Assembly (NCBI RefSeq): GCF_037975245.1
Contig: NC_092567.1
Coordinates: 19,662,876-19,726,875 of the forward strand
Source: Apostichopus japonicus
Taxonomy: Eukaryota; Echinodermata; Holothuroidea; Aspidochirotida; Stichopodidae
Direction of reading: 5' to 3'
Length of the DNA: 64,000 nt
The notes below the pieces were generated by a model. The model was given only the letters and a program-made list of their open reading frames with translations, was not told the origin of the DNA and did not search any database. Positions within the stretch are counted from its first letter, which is position 1. Every line of letters begins with the position of its first letter. A program made the position numbers and the translations under genes. Shown here in pieces: positions 11,342-24,276 of this stretch.

Positions 11342-12349
11342 CAACTTACTTTTACACAAGATAATATTTTAACGGGGCGAAACTGATGCCCCAAATAGTC
11401 CCAAACCCACTCGATACCCATGCAAAATAGGATACTTATCAGGCTGCGCACGACTGACCAGTGCAGCTACTTTAGTATCCAATGAATGTAAAAATATAAA
11501 ATCCTTGGTCAGTTGGTCAATGATTGAAAATTTGAATCATTATCAGTTTACAAACTTGTACTACAAATGTGACCAAAAATTTTTTTTCACAGGCTATACA
11601 TGTAGACAAAACAGACAAATTGTTGTTGTTGTAAATTTCCTTAATTTATACTTCAGGGGAATAATTATCCAGTAAAATTGCATCACAATATGCTTTACAA
11701 AATGATCAAATTGCTTTACAAATCCAAAGTAGACAGTGCAGTTGCTCCTTGTTTTTACAGTACAGTACTGTACATACCTGTAGGTTTTTTTTTTTTTTAA
11801 CATCTACAGGTAGGGTATATTTGGTATTTTATACTAGGAGACAACATTCAGAGCGAGCAAAATTGCTATGTTCACAAAATCCCTGCAATGCACCTTTAGA
11901 TAATCTAACCATACTTTGTGAAGTTTTGGGAACATAATGAAACTATATGTATGAATTAATTGTCAACATTCTTCTGTGTTTTTTTTTTTTTTTTTTTTTC
12001 AGATGAGTATAATTCTTTCAATATATATGTGACATTTAAGCTGGACATACTCTTAATAAGATCCAACTTGTACTGACATATGTTTACAACTATGAAAGAT
12101 CAAGGTCAGTTCCGTAATTTCAATAAACTCGTGAACATATTGACAATTTCGCTCTCAACTTGAGGATCATTCGGAAATTTAATTTCCATACCATACATTT
12201 TTTTTCATGTGACAATTAAATGGGGGTTATACACTGCACATGATTCACAGTAAGTTTTCTGCTCGTTGCTTCTTTATTATTTTAAGTTATACACACTGAA
12301 TGTCATGCGTAATTGCGTAAATGAATTTACAACTTTGCTGAACATTGTT

Positions 12350-12755
12350 CATACTACAGACATGTACTGGATCCAAATGTTTGGATCCAGCCAGAACCGG
12401 ATTTGGCCGGATCCTTCCCAAAATATGGCCAGACCAGATTTTACCACTTGAGAAGAAATGAAATCAGAGAAAACAAGAATTACGACTAAAGATTACTGCT
12501 CTTTCTTTATCCACAACTTGTTGAAATATGCTTAGAATGTAGTTCAGGAAGTTTGCATAAATTCATTCATTGGTTACATTTCTTCATGACAAGTTCTTAC
12601 TTTTTGCAGAAAAGATACTCAAGTACTAAGTTTAACATACTGTACTACCAACATCTTTTTGAGAGATACTTCTGCAAAGACATCAAAAAAAACAAAATTC
12701 ATCCAAAATCTGAACCAGATCATGTTTTAATATCCGGTCGGTGCATCCCTAGTAA
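12350..12755. mobile_element. hAT-like element remnant
   Basis: The right end reads GGTCGGTGCATCCCTAGTA, the inverse of a TAGGGATGCACCGA-type hAT terminus. At 12365-12420 there are repeated GGATCC/CCGGAT words typical of subterminal regions of such elements. No matching left end was found, so the copy is truncated. Confidence 0.45.
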
Positions 12756-13327
12756 ATACTGTACCTACAATAAACAGTAAAGTTACTGTAGTGCATATAT
12801 AGCTTAAATTTCTGTCTCTGTTAAACATAGTGTACGGGCTACCCACTAGTTGTTTACCAACTTGAACAAATTTTATACCGATTGTGTACACAGCAAAGGT
12901 GTGCTTGTTTAGTGACTGGCTTATGAGCAATTTGGCATCGTTTTCTAGACGAATCACCTTTATATTATAGCTCTCAGAGCTGTTAATGAGATTTCCCGAA
13001 ACCTGTTCTTCAGAATAACAGTCCCATGTCACGTAACATAAACTTCAAATCTTTCTTCTTAAGTGCATGCACCTAATATGCACAACTTTAAGAGAACTCT
13101 TTAAGTTCTGAAGTATGAGTCATCTAACATTTTTACACGGTGATTGTGAAGTGTTAATGTGTTTGCTTTCGGTTGACCATTTATAAATAAATACAGCATT
13201 GACCAATTTATAAACTATCTGAGATTTATGCCATGTGTTGGTGAGGAGACACAGAAGTGAGGGGTGAAGTAAATTTAACTAGAAATTCCAAAACTTATTG
13301 GTTTGGATATTTACGAGTGACGAGCTT

Positions 13328-13457
13328 ACCTGTCTCCCCACAACCTTAGCACTCCTGCTATGGGTTGGTCATAGAGGGCGCACAGTGTTAAAGGGTAACC
13401 AGTTCATTCTAGGCACGACCGGTAGAATTAGAGTGCTAAGGTTGTGGGGAGACAGGT
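13328..13457. repeat. 27-bp perfect inverted repeat with 76-bp spacer
   Basis: 13328-13354 (begins ACCTGTCTCCCCACAACC) and 13431-13457 are exact reverse complements, giving a 27-bp stem with a loop of 13355-13430. Direct-repeat traces flank it (GTGAGG...GAAGTAAA before and after). It may be a miniature transposon or a hairpin; no TIR family or target duplication could be assigned. Confidence 0.85.
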
Positions 13458-16400
13458 CAGTGAGGAGCGAAGTAAAAATTGATACTTTATGTGTAATTCT
13501 CCAGAAATAACTCCACACATGCAAAACCTAGTTTACTGTATAGTATAGCACTCATACATATCCCATAATGCAAGCAGTACAGTATATATAGAAAAGGTAC
13601 ATGTACAGTATTTAAAGAGCTCTGGTTTCTGCTTCCAATGCTACCTGGAACTTTTCATCTCTAATTCATTATTCACAGCCCAGCTACAAGCATATACAAT
13701 TATAAATTATCATATATAAATATCACAATTCCCAAATCACTAATAAAAACAACCCACAGAAATCCCAGAATAATGAACAGGGTACAAGCATGCATGCCTC
13801 ATTTTATTTTATTTCAATTTTTTTGTAGACTTTATTTTTCTTTGAAGTATTGCTCCATAGAGTAACCAAAAAACACAACAAAACAACAAATTAACACCCT
13901 CCCCCCCAACATACATAACTATAAAATCCATGTTAGCCTACCAAGTGCACACTAGACTGTAGCCTCATTCATCCACTTCACTTAACAATATCTTGTAATT
14001 AGATTTACTCCATCTCTGTACAAATCTATAAGCACTCTCTGCAGGTTCAACAAAGTGCAATCATTTGTTTCGCAGTGAAAATTTCCTTTACAATATAATC
14101 TTGTTATGACCAGAATGTGACCCACGAGATGGTGTTAATCCCACTCGTCGATAAAAACCAACAGTCACCAAAAAATTTACAGAACTATTAATAACCTTTC
14201 AAAATTTTGGCAATTTAATCAAAGTTTGATTTAAATAAATTCAAAGAAGTCTTTTTGCAAAGCAACTTTGCATAATTATCTCAATATTTTCTTTCACAGA
14301 AAATAATTCAATTTCAAAATCAAGGCATTCATACAGTTCTTGTACTGTACATACAGTATATAGTACAGTATGTATGAGTGAACAGCAGTTTAAAAACAGA
14401 ATAGTCTTTTAGTTATATACAAGTACACTACTGTACTTCTGTAGTACAACACCAAGTGAATGAAATATGCACAATACATACAGAAGCTCAGTCAAAATAT
14501 TTTTCTGGCTGATTCCAAACAATAACTTATCAAAACAACAATTGTTTCTCTCTTTTGTTTTTTCAATCAACCGGTAGTTCATCAAAGTCCCAATTTTTTT
14601 TTTTTTATCAAAATAACTGATCACAACGAGGTGTGGATAATTTACTGTACCGCAGCAACTGTATCAAAAGATAGTATTGCTTTAAATGGCATGGGGAGGC
14701 TATAGAATGTATTATTTTTTTTGAGCCTGATAATATACATGTATACACACACCTCCCCATTTTTAACCTGTTTTGTTGCTGGCACTCTCAATCATTAAAC
14801 TACCTACAGTAGGTACTACAGGTACAATCCAAGATAGTCTGGATAACATTTAATACTGTACTGTACATTAAGAATGACATTACAATGCACAAGTTGTACA
14901 AATTGTGGATCTGCAGTCTGTATTCTGTAATCTGCAGGAATTGTTGGTCGACAGGCACATTATTTAAACATTGGACCCAGTACCTTAATTATGCAGTAAT
15001 TCACAACTTGTACAGCCAGAAGTTTTGCACTTTACGTGAGTTGAATGATAAATGACGTGGAGTGTTGCGCTCTCAAAATTTCTTATTTTACCCCTCAACA
15101 CCTTAATCCCTAATTACACGCCCACATACTGTACAGTATTCATTTGAATAATGTGATGTTCCTCTTTTAAAGAAGAAGACAATCAAATATTTCAAAAGAT
15201 CGCCTTTAAGCCACAAACCTGTCTTCAGTGTCCTTGAAACGAAGGTTGTGAAACATAGGGATAACATAAAAGAAAATAAGGCAGTTACTGTAATTCCATT
15301 ACATCATCAATGTGCATGATAAGCTTAATGTTTAATCATAAATAAGACTAGATTTGAGAAAAGACTGAAGGTAAAATGGTCAATGTTTGATGGATTTTAT
15401 CGGGAGTTGCATCTATTTTCATGATTTCTAATGCCCATCGGAGTGATCAAGACAATGAGGTTCATATGTGTCAGTAGACCTTTAAAGGTAAGCTGTATTG
15501 ACCCCAAATATGCTAGATTTTCAAAATATGGTCACCTTTGGTCAAAATTCTTATACTGTTTTCATTACCACCTTAAAGGAAATTTACCTCACTGGGACAT
15601 TCAGTCATCTTGTGTGTTCATTTGGAATGTACGACAACAATTAAGAGGATAAACACCTTCAGCAAAGTACTTTTTGAAAACTTCTAGCAAATATAGCATG
15701 CTATAATTTGGGGCCTATACAGACTACCTTTAATATCTATAGATAGAGGAGAGTACATTACAATTACAAAGAAGTGTGCATGTGTGTTTGACCTACAGAA
15801 AGTATGATACTGTTAAGTTCTGTAGAACTGTTAGTAACATGAACTGGTGCACTTAAATCAATAATTCACCACATACGTACTCCATGATGAATAGATTAAT
15901 AAACATATACAATAGTGCTGTTAGAATTATGTAAATCCACCACCACTTGAACTGCATACGGTACAACTACTGTAATTTAGAACTATAAGAACATAAAGAC
16001 TGGGGGCGGTTAAATAATATATTTGTTCAAACATGCCTGGTTTACTCTGTTGTTCAAACAAGTTGAAAACTGAAAACTGGTAATGTATTTGATCAATCAA
16101 CAATTTTTTTTATCCTTCTGGTAAATATGATATCTTAAAGACTAACATCACCAATGTGACTATATACAGAACGAAAGTAACTGTGCACACGCATAAATAC
16201 AGGTAGCTATAGCCTCTATACTTACTTTAATGTGCAAAGACAGATCCAACAGTACTACAGTACATATAGCTGGTATAGAATAAACTTAGTGTACCCACAT
16301 ACTGTACAGTACTTCAAAGGCATTCTATACTTCCGTACCAGTACTTGGCTACTGTACTGATACAGTGTGTACTGTATTGTACAGTATGCCCAGTATTGTT

Positions 16401-17689
16401 GACAGTACAGTACTTTGTAACTCACTAATTTTCTGCATTGAGTAAATTATACTAATTGATGACAATTCTACTCTGTCCCGTCCCCTCCCCCCACCGACAT
16501 ATGCATCCCCCACTGCCCCTCCCACCCCCCCTCCCCGTGTTTCAAATTTAAGATACATCTTTAGTACTGTAGTCAGTAACTCAGTGCTCCAAATATACTT
16601 TCTAATAAGTGGCTATTTTTACTGACACACGTTTTGTAGTTTATACTTTTCTGTGTTGCAAATTACAAGTTAAACACTTTGCTGGGTTGAGTAGTAACCA
16701 ATGACTGACTTGTTCTTACTTTTCCCCTTCCCCACACCAACATATTTCTTCTCCTCCTTCCCCTACCAACATGCCCTTCCCCTTCCCACATCAACATATC
16801 CTTCCCCCTCCCCCGTCCAGCTTTCCAACAAAAATTATCGTAGCACTAACCTACCATATAATGACCTAATTCTGTATCACCAACCAATCTCTCATTCTTT
16901 AGTACCATGTACACTACAGTACTGTATTCAAGTTACAACTAGTACTATAGGCCTACTGTATAGTGTAGTGTGGTACAGATATATAGTGTAGTGCAATCAA
17001 CCCTCTCTTATCTTGAGGTTTTCACTATACTGTAGACAGCAGTCTGCAGTTAACATGAAAACATCCAATAAAACATTGGCATATTAACATTAGTTCATGA
17101 CATTTATCATAACAGAAAATGAAATTATAAGTGCACGAGCACAATACAGCGAATACTTGAGAGTTCAAATTTTGTGTAGCAGATTTGAAGGCCTGCTCTG
17201 AAATTTGTCTCATGATACATGTATACTATAAGTGATTCCCTTGTGCACATGTACAAAACTGCTCTACAGCATTGCAATCGTACACAAACCGTAGCAAAAT
17301 TGACCATCTGCAACCTATCTGCAATATGATTGTGAACACTAAAACTGACTTTTGCCTATAACTACGATTCATTCAAATCAGACTGAAACAAGTTGTACAC
17401 CTGTTCATCTTTGAATAAGAAGACCAGTTGTCTATGGCACTCTATACATACTGTATTCAATATACCAGCCCCCCCCCCCGTACCTCCCCTCAACCCTCAA
17501 AGCACAGGAAACAAATTATTTCTTTGATTGACCCATACAAGTACATATTCTTTTTCTTTTGTTCTTTAGTTGCACTCAAAATGTGTTTCTACTGCTAAGA
17601 CTAAAAAAAATTCACAATAAAAATGTTTTATGGTCAATTGAACTTAATTATTTTATGTGAACTAACAAACCTTTTAAGTTTCTAATTTA

Positions 17690-18480
17690 TTCTAAAATAC
17701 CGCATCTTTATTTTAACTTTCACATTCACACAGCAATTCCCGTTCTTTTTTTATCGCTCTGTGTAAGACACTTAACTGCCTACGTACCAAATTTAAATGC
17801 CACCCATAACCGTGAGTTTTTTTATTTTTAAAGATTATTTCGCTTTACTTGTGACATACTTATCTATGTACAAGCGTACTCTCAAGTATAAAATTATCAT
17901 TCCATTAACAAACCATTCTGTATCAAATTCATCCCTATAAAGAAACCCGATTACGAGTCGAGACCACTCGCAAAAGATTTGTTTGCTGTGTGAAGCTATT
18001 TCTACAAACAATCCTGAGTGCCTAAGAAATGTGTTTGGCTTGGTTAATTAAACCTCTCATCATGTAACCTTTCTCTCACAATGGCACACAGACTTTAAAG
18101 TAAACTCCCATCTTTGGAGAATCCTGCCGAGATCTTCCTTATCATTCCGTAATTTCTTCGTCACACTTTCGGGGATCAGGCATTAAACTACCGACCTTCT
18201 CATCTGTAATGAGCTGATGATACAATACCTACTCCCACAATGGGAGATTCCTTCGCATAGTGTCTAGAAAAACGGATGTTCTGTGCAACGCCGTTACGAG
18301 AATGGAAACTCAATCTGTCCACTTAAAAACTTGCTGACGTCAAACGACTTCGTCACGAGAAGATGGAAACTACGCAAATCAATTTCTCGCTGAGCTAGGC
18401 AGGTGGAAGGGATATAATATACTCACAATACATTGTACACGTACTGTCTGTACGTATATGCTTCCGAAACTGAACCGTGA
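17690..18480. promoter_or_regulatory. CpG-rich islet inside the large MADD intron
   Basis: Against CpG-poor surroundings this stretch has frequent CpG, fewer TACAGTA-type words and a CRE-like TGACGTCA site near 18337. An unmethylated enhancer, an alternative MADD promoter upstream of exon 488-619, or a younger insertion could all produce this. No ORF or splice site pair was convincing. Confidence 0.25.
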
Positions 18481-20985
18481 GGAACCGTATAATATAGTTA
18501 CATGACAATGTACAGTAGCAATTTAATTTGGTAAATTGCAGTGGGAATGGTTTTGTTATCTTTTTTATGTATACAACTGTGTTGGCGACTGTAGTACAAA
18601 TTGTACATAGGTAGATCTGTAAGAAAAGCTATTCAATTTATGCAATCTTCAAAAACACATTTAAATTTTAATTTAGAGTAGATCAGAATCATTCAGTACT
18701 TTAATTTATACACACTAAATAGTCCTGAGTACTATTTATTATTTAACCATATGTATACAGTAATAAGTATGAACTGTGGCTATTAACACTATTGGTTATA
18801 TGCATATAGTGACATACAGTACAGTATAACCATTGTACACTAGTTAATGAGAAAAACTGCTTTATAGGATTTTGACGATATACACTTTAATTACTTGCAC
18901 AGTGCATATATACAGTATACCACAGTGCACACAGTCATGGCACTGTGATTCAAGAAATAATGTGACGGTATCGAGTAGCTAAATGATGTGGAATGATGTG
19001 GAGACATATTGCCGCGCAAATCCAAAAAATGTATCGGTAGGGGTTTTTGTTGCACACTGAGGCACAATATTTCATAAGAACGAACTGTATACAGTAAATT
19101 TTATAAGCTTCCAAATTGCGAAACAAAATGTGAACAGTGGTACATTATTCCCTGTAAAATTTGTATACATGTTCAGTAGTACAAATGAATGATACTTGCG
19201 ACAGAAGAAAAGAAAATTGCCAAAAGCCTTGTGGAACGTTTCTAGGTTCAGTAGTACAAACCGTTGTTTATTATGTTATTTACTGTGATAAGGATCTTAT
19301 TCCCGTTAAATTTAGGGCAAGTCTTATCTGACTTGTGAGTTAGCATGCATTGATCATCATCTATAGTGGGAATGGAAGTAACAGAAATACTGTATGTTTC
19401 GACCATGCACAAAGACTTGGGTGTTATTTTTCTAGTTCAATCTTTTTGGCAATTCTGATGACCTTTTAAATGAACAACACATATCGTTAACATTTTAAGT
19501 CTTATATTTTTCTTTCATTCATATTTTGGGTTCTTCCTCATTTTTTGACTAAATTTGCATCTTGATGTGACTTTCCCTGTTTGGTTCCGATATCTCCCGC
19601 AGTACGCATTCAAGTACTGTACAAATATGACTCCGGTTCTTGAGTCATCATTTTCTGTGTATTGTGTGAGTTGTAAGTCTTCATATTAACAACAACTTCA
19701 AACACTGACACCCCCTTCAGGCAGTTTGTTTTCCACCCATGCCAGCCAATACTGAGAATGTTAAACAGTTGGCACGTAAAGGGAAGTGTTCACCCACTTG
19801 ATCAGTAACATAATACAATCTCAGAAAATGGACAAGATGAGGATCACACAACTTACTTAACGGATGAAATGAAAGCCTTGAAACGATACTTATCCAATCT
19901 TAGCGTGATATTTCAAAAATTTACCAAAGTCATGGCAAACTGTTGTATAAACCTACTTTATGTAATATTCTTATGTATATTTGACACACAATAGGTCACT
20001 GCCAGTTTATATGTACTACATATACAGTATACAGTACACTGTATACTGTACATGTCATCCAGCAAGTCTGAAAAACTGGGTGACTACACATTGAGGGTCA
20101 CCAGTGGAAAAAACAAAAACAAAAATTCAAAAACACAAAACAAAAACAAACCTTGTGCAGCAGAGCATTCAATCCCATCAGTTTTTTTAAATGGTTAAAT
20201 TTGAATAAAACTGGAATTGTTACATAAGTTATTTATAAGCTCAGGGAGTGGAGGGGAGGGGGGGGTTGGAGATCATAAGCCGACTTTGGCATTTAGCAAA
20301 AGTGGGGAAATTTGTTATGTAAACATGCAAAGATACAGTACACAAGAACTATCATATTGTTAGGAGTGACAAAGTTGAGTCTTCAAAATTGCTACACAAA
20401 ACTTATAATTATTCCCTCTGAGTTGTATAAGTTACTGGTTAATATTGTTGTACACTATAATTGCAAACATCTGATTTTACCGATAGCTGATTATTTGGGA
20501 TGCCAATATTAGCTACTTTACAGATCCCATACTAATATTTCAAAAGAATCCTTGCACACGCATTGCTTGCTCTTGACCAGACTGAGTCTTTTTTTACCAG
20601 TACTTAGTAAGCCATGCATCTTGTTCTGGTCACTGCGTAAAATTGATGCCAATTTTAAGAGAATTTCGAAAGATATCCTAAAAATTTGCATCTATACAAT
20701 AACACATACGTGTTGATAATCAGTTCAACACTTGATTTTGATCTTTGTTTTTCAATATAACTGGCATTGTTATAGTTACAGTGTACTGTATTCAGCAGCA
20801 GTTATTTTTTTGACACTTAAGCGACCACAAATGTGGGAGAATCCCGCAAGGGCTAATGGATTACAACTTACACGTCGGGTGGCTTCCAATCCAACATTTT
20901 TAACTCAAATTTGGAATCTTTTCAATTTTAGAAAGTCATTTCAGATGGGAAAACCATAGATTGCTCTTGGATGAAAAACCCACCT
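18481..20985. other. MADD intron sequence, no recognisable gene
   Basis: AT-rich intron with dense TACAGTA/TACTGTA words, a self-complementary cluster around 20020-20052 (CAGTATACAGTACACTGTATACTG), an A-rich AAAAAC tract at 20110-20150 and a GA/G-rich patch at 20240-20265. Confidence 0.6.
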
Positions 20986-20987
20986 TA

Positions 20988-21078
20988 CTATGACCCGGCC
21001 GAGAATCGAACCCCGAACCTCCCGATTGCTAAGCCTCATTGCTTCAAATGCCACCGCCTTTATCCACTCAGCCACAGC
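20988..21078 (-). mobile_element. tRNA-derived SINE head, class II (Ser/Leu-like)
   Basis: On the minus strand the A box GTGGCTGAGTGGATAAAGGC and the B box GGGGTTCGATTCTCGG are well kept, with a long variable-arm-like stretch between, as in tRNA-Ser or tRNA-Leu. The rest of the SINE probably continues toward 20820. It is a retroposed copy and not a tRNA gene, because the acceptor stem does not close. Confidence 0.65.
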
Positions 21079-21539
21079 TGTAATAATGTTAAGCTGTAAT
21101 ATTAGTAGCAATGTCTATACAAGTTGTAATCCCAGAAATCTACACACTTGTAAGCCAAATAGCAATGTAAATAGAACCATGATAATCCTAAGTGTTACAA
21201 ACAAACTCTATGATTGTACCTACAGTACAGTATAGTACCGTATGTCAGATAGCGCTGTAATCCAAAATAGTTCTGCTAGAATTATGACACATGGTCACAC
21301 AGAGCCTATCTATACAAAGAAGTAAATTTTCCAAGAAACAAAAACTTGCAAAAGGCCAGTAAATAGCCTGGATTTTGAAGCACTGTACATTTTTAACACC
21401 ATACAGCCTTCAGAGTTTGTTATTCTACTGTATACATGTAACCGATTAACTTGTACCTTAAATGAAAGCCATATTACATAAATCCAGAGGACTTTATAAA
21501 GAGAGAGTGTTACTTAAAAAACAAAAAGTTATACTTTAC

Positions 21540-21837
21540 CTTATTTTCCATGATGATAAGTGTCAGCACTTTCAGGCATGTGTCAATGCCGAGTAACTCC
21601 AGAGGCAAATGTAAAGGGAAATCTGCTAGAGAGAATCTGGTATGGTCAGGTAGAGCAAATACAAACGGCGGATGGGAGTCCGAATCTAGAATCTCCATCT
21701 CAACTCTCGTCTTTCCCGGAACCGGGACGGGAGCGCTCAGCAATCTGAGAATCCAGGTCTCGATCTGTTTCACGTCGTGTTTAATAATCGGTGGTATGTC
21801 TGAACAGAGTCCGGCAAGAATTCCCCAAATTGATTCT
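21540..21837 (-). CDS. MADD: MADD, second readable coding exon (end of uDENN / start of cDENN)
   Basis: The acceptor TTTTGCAG|AGAATC supplies one base that completes the AG left by the previous exon (giving R), then 99 codons follow to the donor AATAAG|GTAAAG (phase 0). The peptide begins ESIWGILAGL and contains the blocks KQIETWILRLLSAPVPVPGK, PPFVFALPDHTRFSLADF, PLHLPLELLGID and CLKVLTLIIMENK. These match the MADD segment that links uDENN to the central DENN domain, including the near-invariant LHLPLELLG signature. The frame is preserved across both junctions, so the exon is very likely functional. The flanking open frames upstream and downstream are intron read-through. Confidence 0.93.
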
Positions 21838-23051
21838 CTGCAAAATATCAAATTTATAAGATAAATGTAGCAAATTCTAAAAGATCTGATGGAAAATTTC
21901 AACTTTCAAATTTTGACACATATATTTAGTACAGTATGCACAGCAAATAATTTAGTATTCAAATCTTGTGTAGAGCTTCTTCAGGGGCTCTGCATGTTTT
22001 GCTTTCATTCATTACTACAGTATATATATATGTTTCTGTGTAGAAATCTGCTATGTACAGTACATCTTTACACTTGTGTAGCAACTTGACCAGTTTGCAT
22101 AGCATTTTGCAATAGATACTGGATATATTATTCCCTGATCACATGGTCAGCACACGTTCATAAATTGATATCATTTGCAAGTACAGTAGGTACTGCAATT
22201 TTGGTTCCCCAAAAGGAAAACTATCGAGTCGCTCATTGTGAGGGGTACTACAGTATATGACTATAACGCGGATCGCAACGTTGGTAATTATTTATAATCA
22301 CTGTTAATTACGTCTAAGACTGCAGCAGACAGAAACGTACAGCTACTGAATTAATCAGGTCAAACATCCGGAGACTATTCATGCTAATTTCTTCAAGAAC
22401 GCCCTGATTACCTTTCTGGGGAAACATTTCAAACTGTAGTTTTGATTCAGAGATGGTCTGTGTGCCATGTCAGTAATGTACAAGGTATCATATATGTGCA
22501 GCAAAACTGCACACTTTTAGTGTTTCAAGCTTATATTTGAATGTTGAAGCAACTTTCACTTTCCCTCCTCACTAACTTTCACCTCTAAACCCCTCCACCT
22601 TCTACAGTATCTCCCTCTCCCACCCTCATATATAATAAAAATAGTAACTCTTGCCAAAGAAACTTTTCTTCAAAGATCAAATGACACATGCGGCATGCAA
22701 AAACACCGATCAAATTGCTGAACACTACAGAACACATACAGTACAGGACTGCTGAATGTTATAGGTTAAACACTAAATGAACCATTTCTATCTTCATCAA
22801 ATATCATGCACTTTCATATAACATTGTACGTACTTTCTCACCTACGAATTGTTCTAGCGTTTAAAACTAAATGCAACTTTCCCAAGCTTGGTCAATACTT
22901 CTTACAAATTTCATAATTTATATTTACACCCTCATCTGAAAGATATATCGTGAACTGCCAAAGTGTTCTAGAGCTCTTACAACACTAAACGAAACTTTTC
23001 AACCTTGGTCAATAATTCTCACAAATTTCATAATAATATTTACACCCTCAC
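21838..23051 (-). other. MADD: MADD intron 1 (between readable exons)
   Basis: A 1,214-bp intron with donor GTGAGG and acceptor TTTTGCAG. It contains AT-rich sequence and a short direct repeat (segments around 22850-22935 and 22975-23050 share ACGAAACTTT/CAATACTT/ACAAATTTCATAAT-type text). No other gene is seen. Confidence 0.8.
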
Positions 23052-23704
23052 CTGAAGGTAGATCGTGAACCGCCAACTTTCCTTCGACTTGACCTCTCAT
23101 TGCAAGAGTCGATTAATCTCTTCAAGATAAACAGGCACTCCCTGAAGGTCGATATGAATGGGTGATGGCTGATGATACACAGCGAGGTGAGAGAGTTGTT
23201 TCGGACTCTTTTCGCTTGCTTATGTTTCCGTCTGCTCTTGGGCGTCTTCGGAGAATCCTCCTCTCCGTCGATGTCGTCTCCCTGCGCATTCAGTGCGTCG
23301 TTGCTGCTCGAGTTCTGCCGGGACGACAGTTTCAATTTTTCGTTCCTTGTGTCTAGAACGTTACTCAGTTTTCTCTCCACGGATCTGAAAGGTCGGTAAA
23401 AGTTGACACAGATGCCAAATCTGACCCTGGACGTCTCCTTGTCGGTCAGGGTGAAGACGAAAGAGGTGTTCTGTCGGAGACTGTAACGTTTCTGGCTGAC
23501 CGTGTGGCATCCTTCCGGTTGGCAAAAGAACACAACGTCCGGAGGTAGCACAAAGTCGGCGTGCTCCTCCTGAGGGTACCGTCTCAATAGTTCCGGCGTT
23601 TGAGCGACGTCATTGTTACTGTTGGGTTTCCTAGCTCCCACTAGAATCACATAGTCCAACAGTCTGGGACAAAAGTACTTATTACTGTCGCAAGCATCCC
23701 CCAT
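23052..23704 (-). CDS. MADD: MADD / Rab3-GEF, first readable coding exon (uDENN)
   Basis: MADD (DENN/MADD, Rab3-GEP) is a cytosolic guanine-nucleotide exchange factor for Rab3/Rab27 that also binds TNF-receptor death domains. The exon encodes 217 residues plus two bases. Family-typical stretches are FCPRLLDY (residues 11-18), AQTPELLRRYP (34-44), LPPDVVFFCQPEGC (53-66), SFVFTLTDKET (80-90), FGICVNFYRPF (95-105), then a basic, low-complexity linker (about 106-168) and SLTSLCIISHHPF followed by FRECLFILKRLID. This is the uDENN module in the usual MADD order, with the variable linker where MADD proteins normally have an insert. The ATG at 23704 has A at -3 and G at +4, and an in-frame stop lies within about 80 nt upstream. 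The donor is CAG|GTGAGG, leaving two bases (phase 2). Family assignment is by recognition of conserved blocks; I am very sure of it. Confidence 0.93.
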
Positions 23705-24129
23705 TCTGATTAAAGTAATTCCTCCTGATCCAGGGCAAACGATTGATTCACCTGAATTAATATCTCTTCACTTTCATCCCTCCTCACACATCCCATAAAA
23801 AATATTGCAAGTTTTAATGGATTGCACTTTTCTTTTATTGATCAAAGACTCTGACTATAAGGAGTGTAATTTTCATATTTCCCAAATTGTAATCAACTTG
23901 GAGGGATGTGGTGATACTTTTATCTGCTGACCATGTCATCTTGGTACCCAGAACATGGTACTATTATACTGCCAATCTTCTCTATTTCCTACATCTGGCA
24001 AAATCCTGAAAAGAAAATTTGGGAAAACAAAGTTATCTACAGAATTGCTACAGCCTGCTACTATTGTATGAAACTGCCCAGCACAAAAAGATTTTGACCT
24101 ATAGATCTATGCAGACTGGCTGTGTGATA

Positions 24130-24276
24130 CTGCAACCCCTGAATAGCATCCTGCAGCCCCTGAATAGCATCCTGCAGCCCCTGAATAGCATCCCGCAGCC
24201 CCTGAATAGCATCCCGCAGCCCCTGAATAGCATCCTGCAGCCCCTGAATAGCATCCTGCAGCCCCTGAATAGCATC
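24130..24276. repeat. 21-bp minisatellite, 7 units
   Basis: Seven head-to-tail units of CTGCAGCCCCTGAATAGCAT + C with only T/C changes at the second base of some units. The unit is a multiple of three with no stop in several frames, so repetitive open frames appear on both strands. These are compositional artefacts and not a protein. Confidence 0.95.

Noticed and set aside
10967-11386. 139-codon Ser/Leu/Pro-rich frame
   Set aside because: Lies in the pyrimidine-rich untranslated tail of the Penelope-like element.
23162-23399. Plus-strand frames opposite the MADD uDENN exon
   Set aside because: Shadows of the minus-strand MADD exon.
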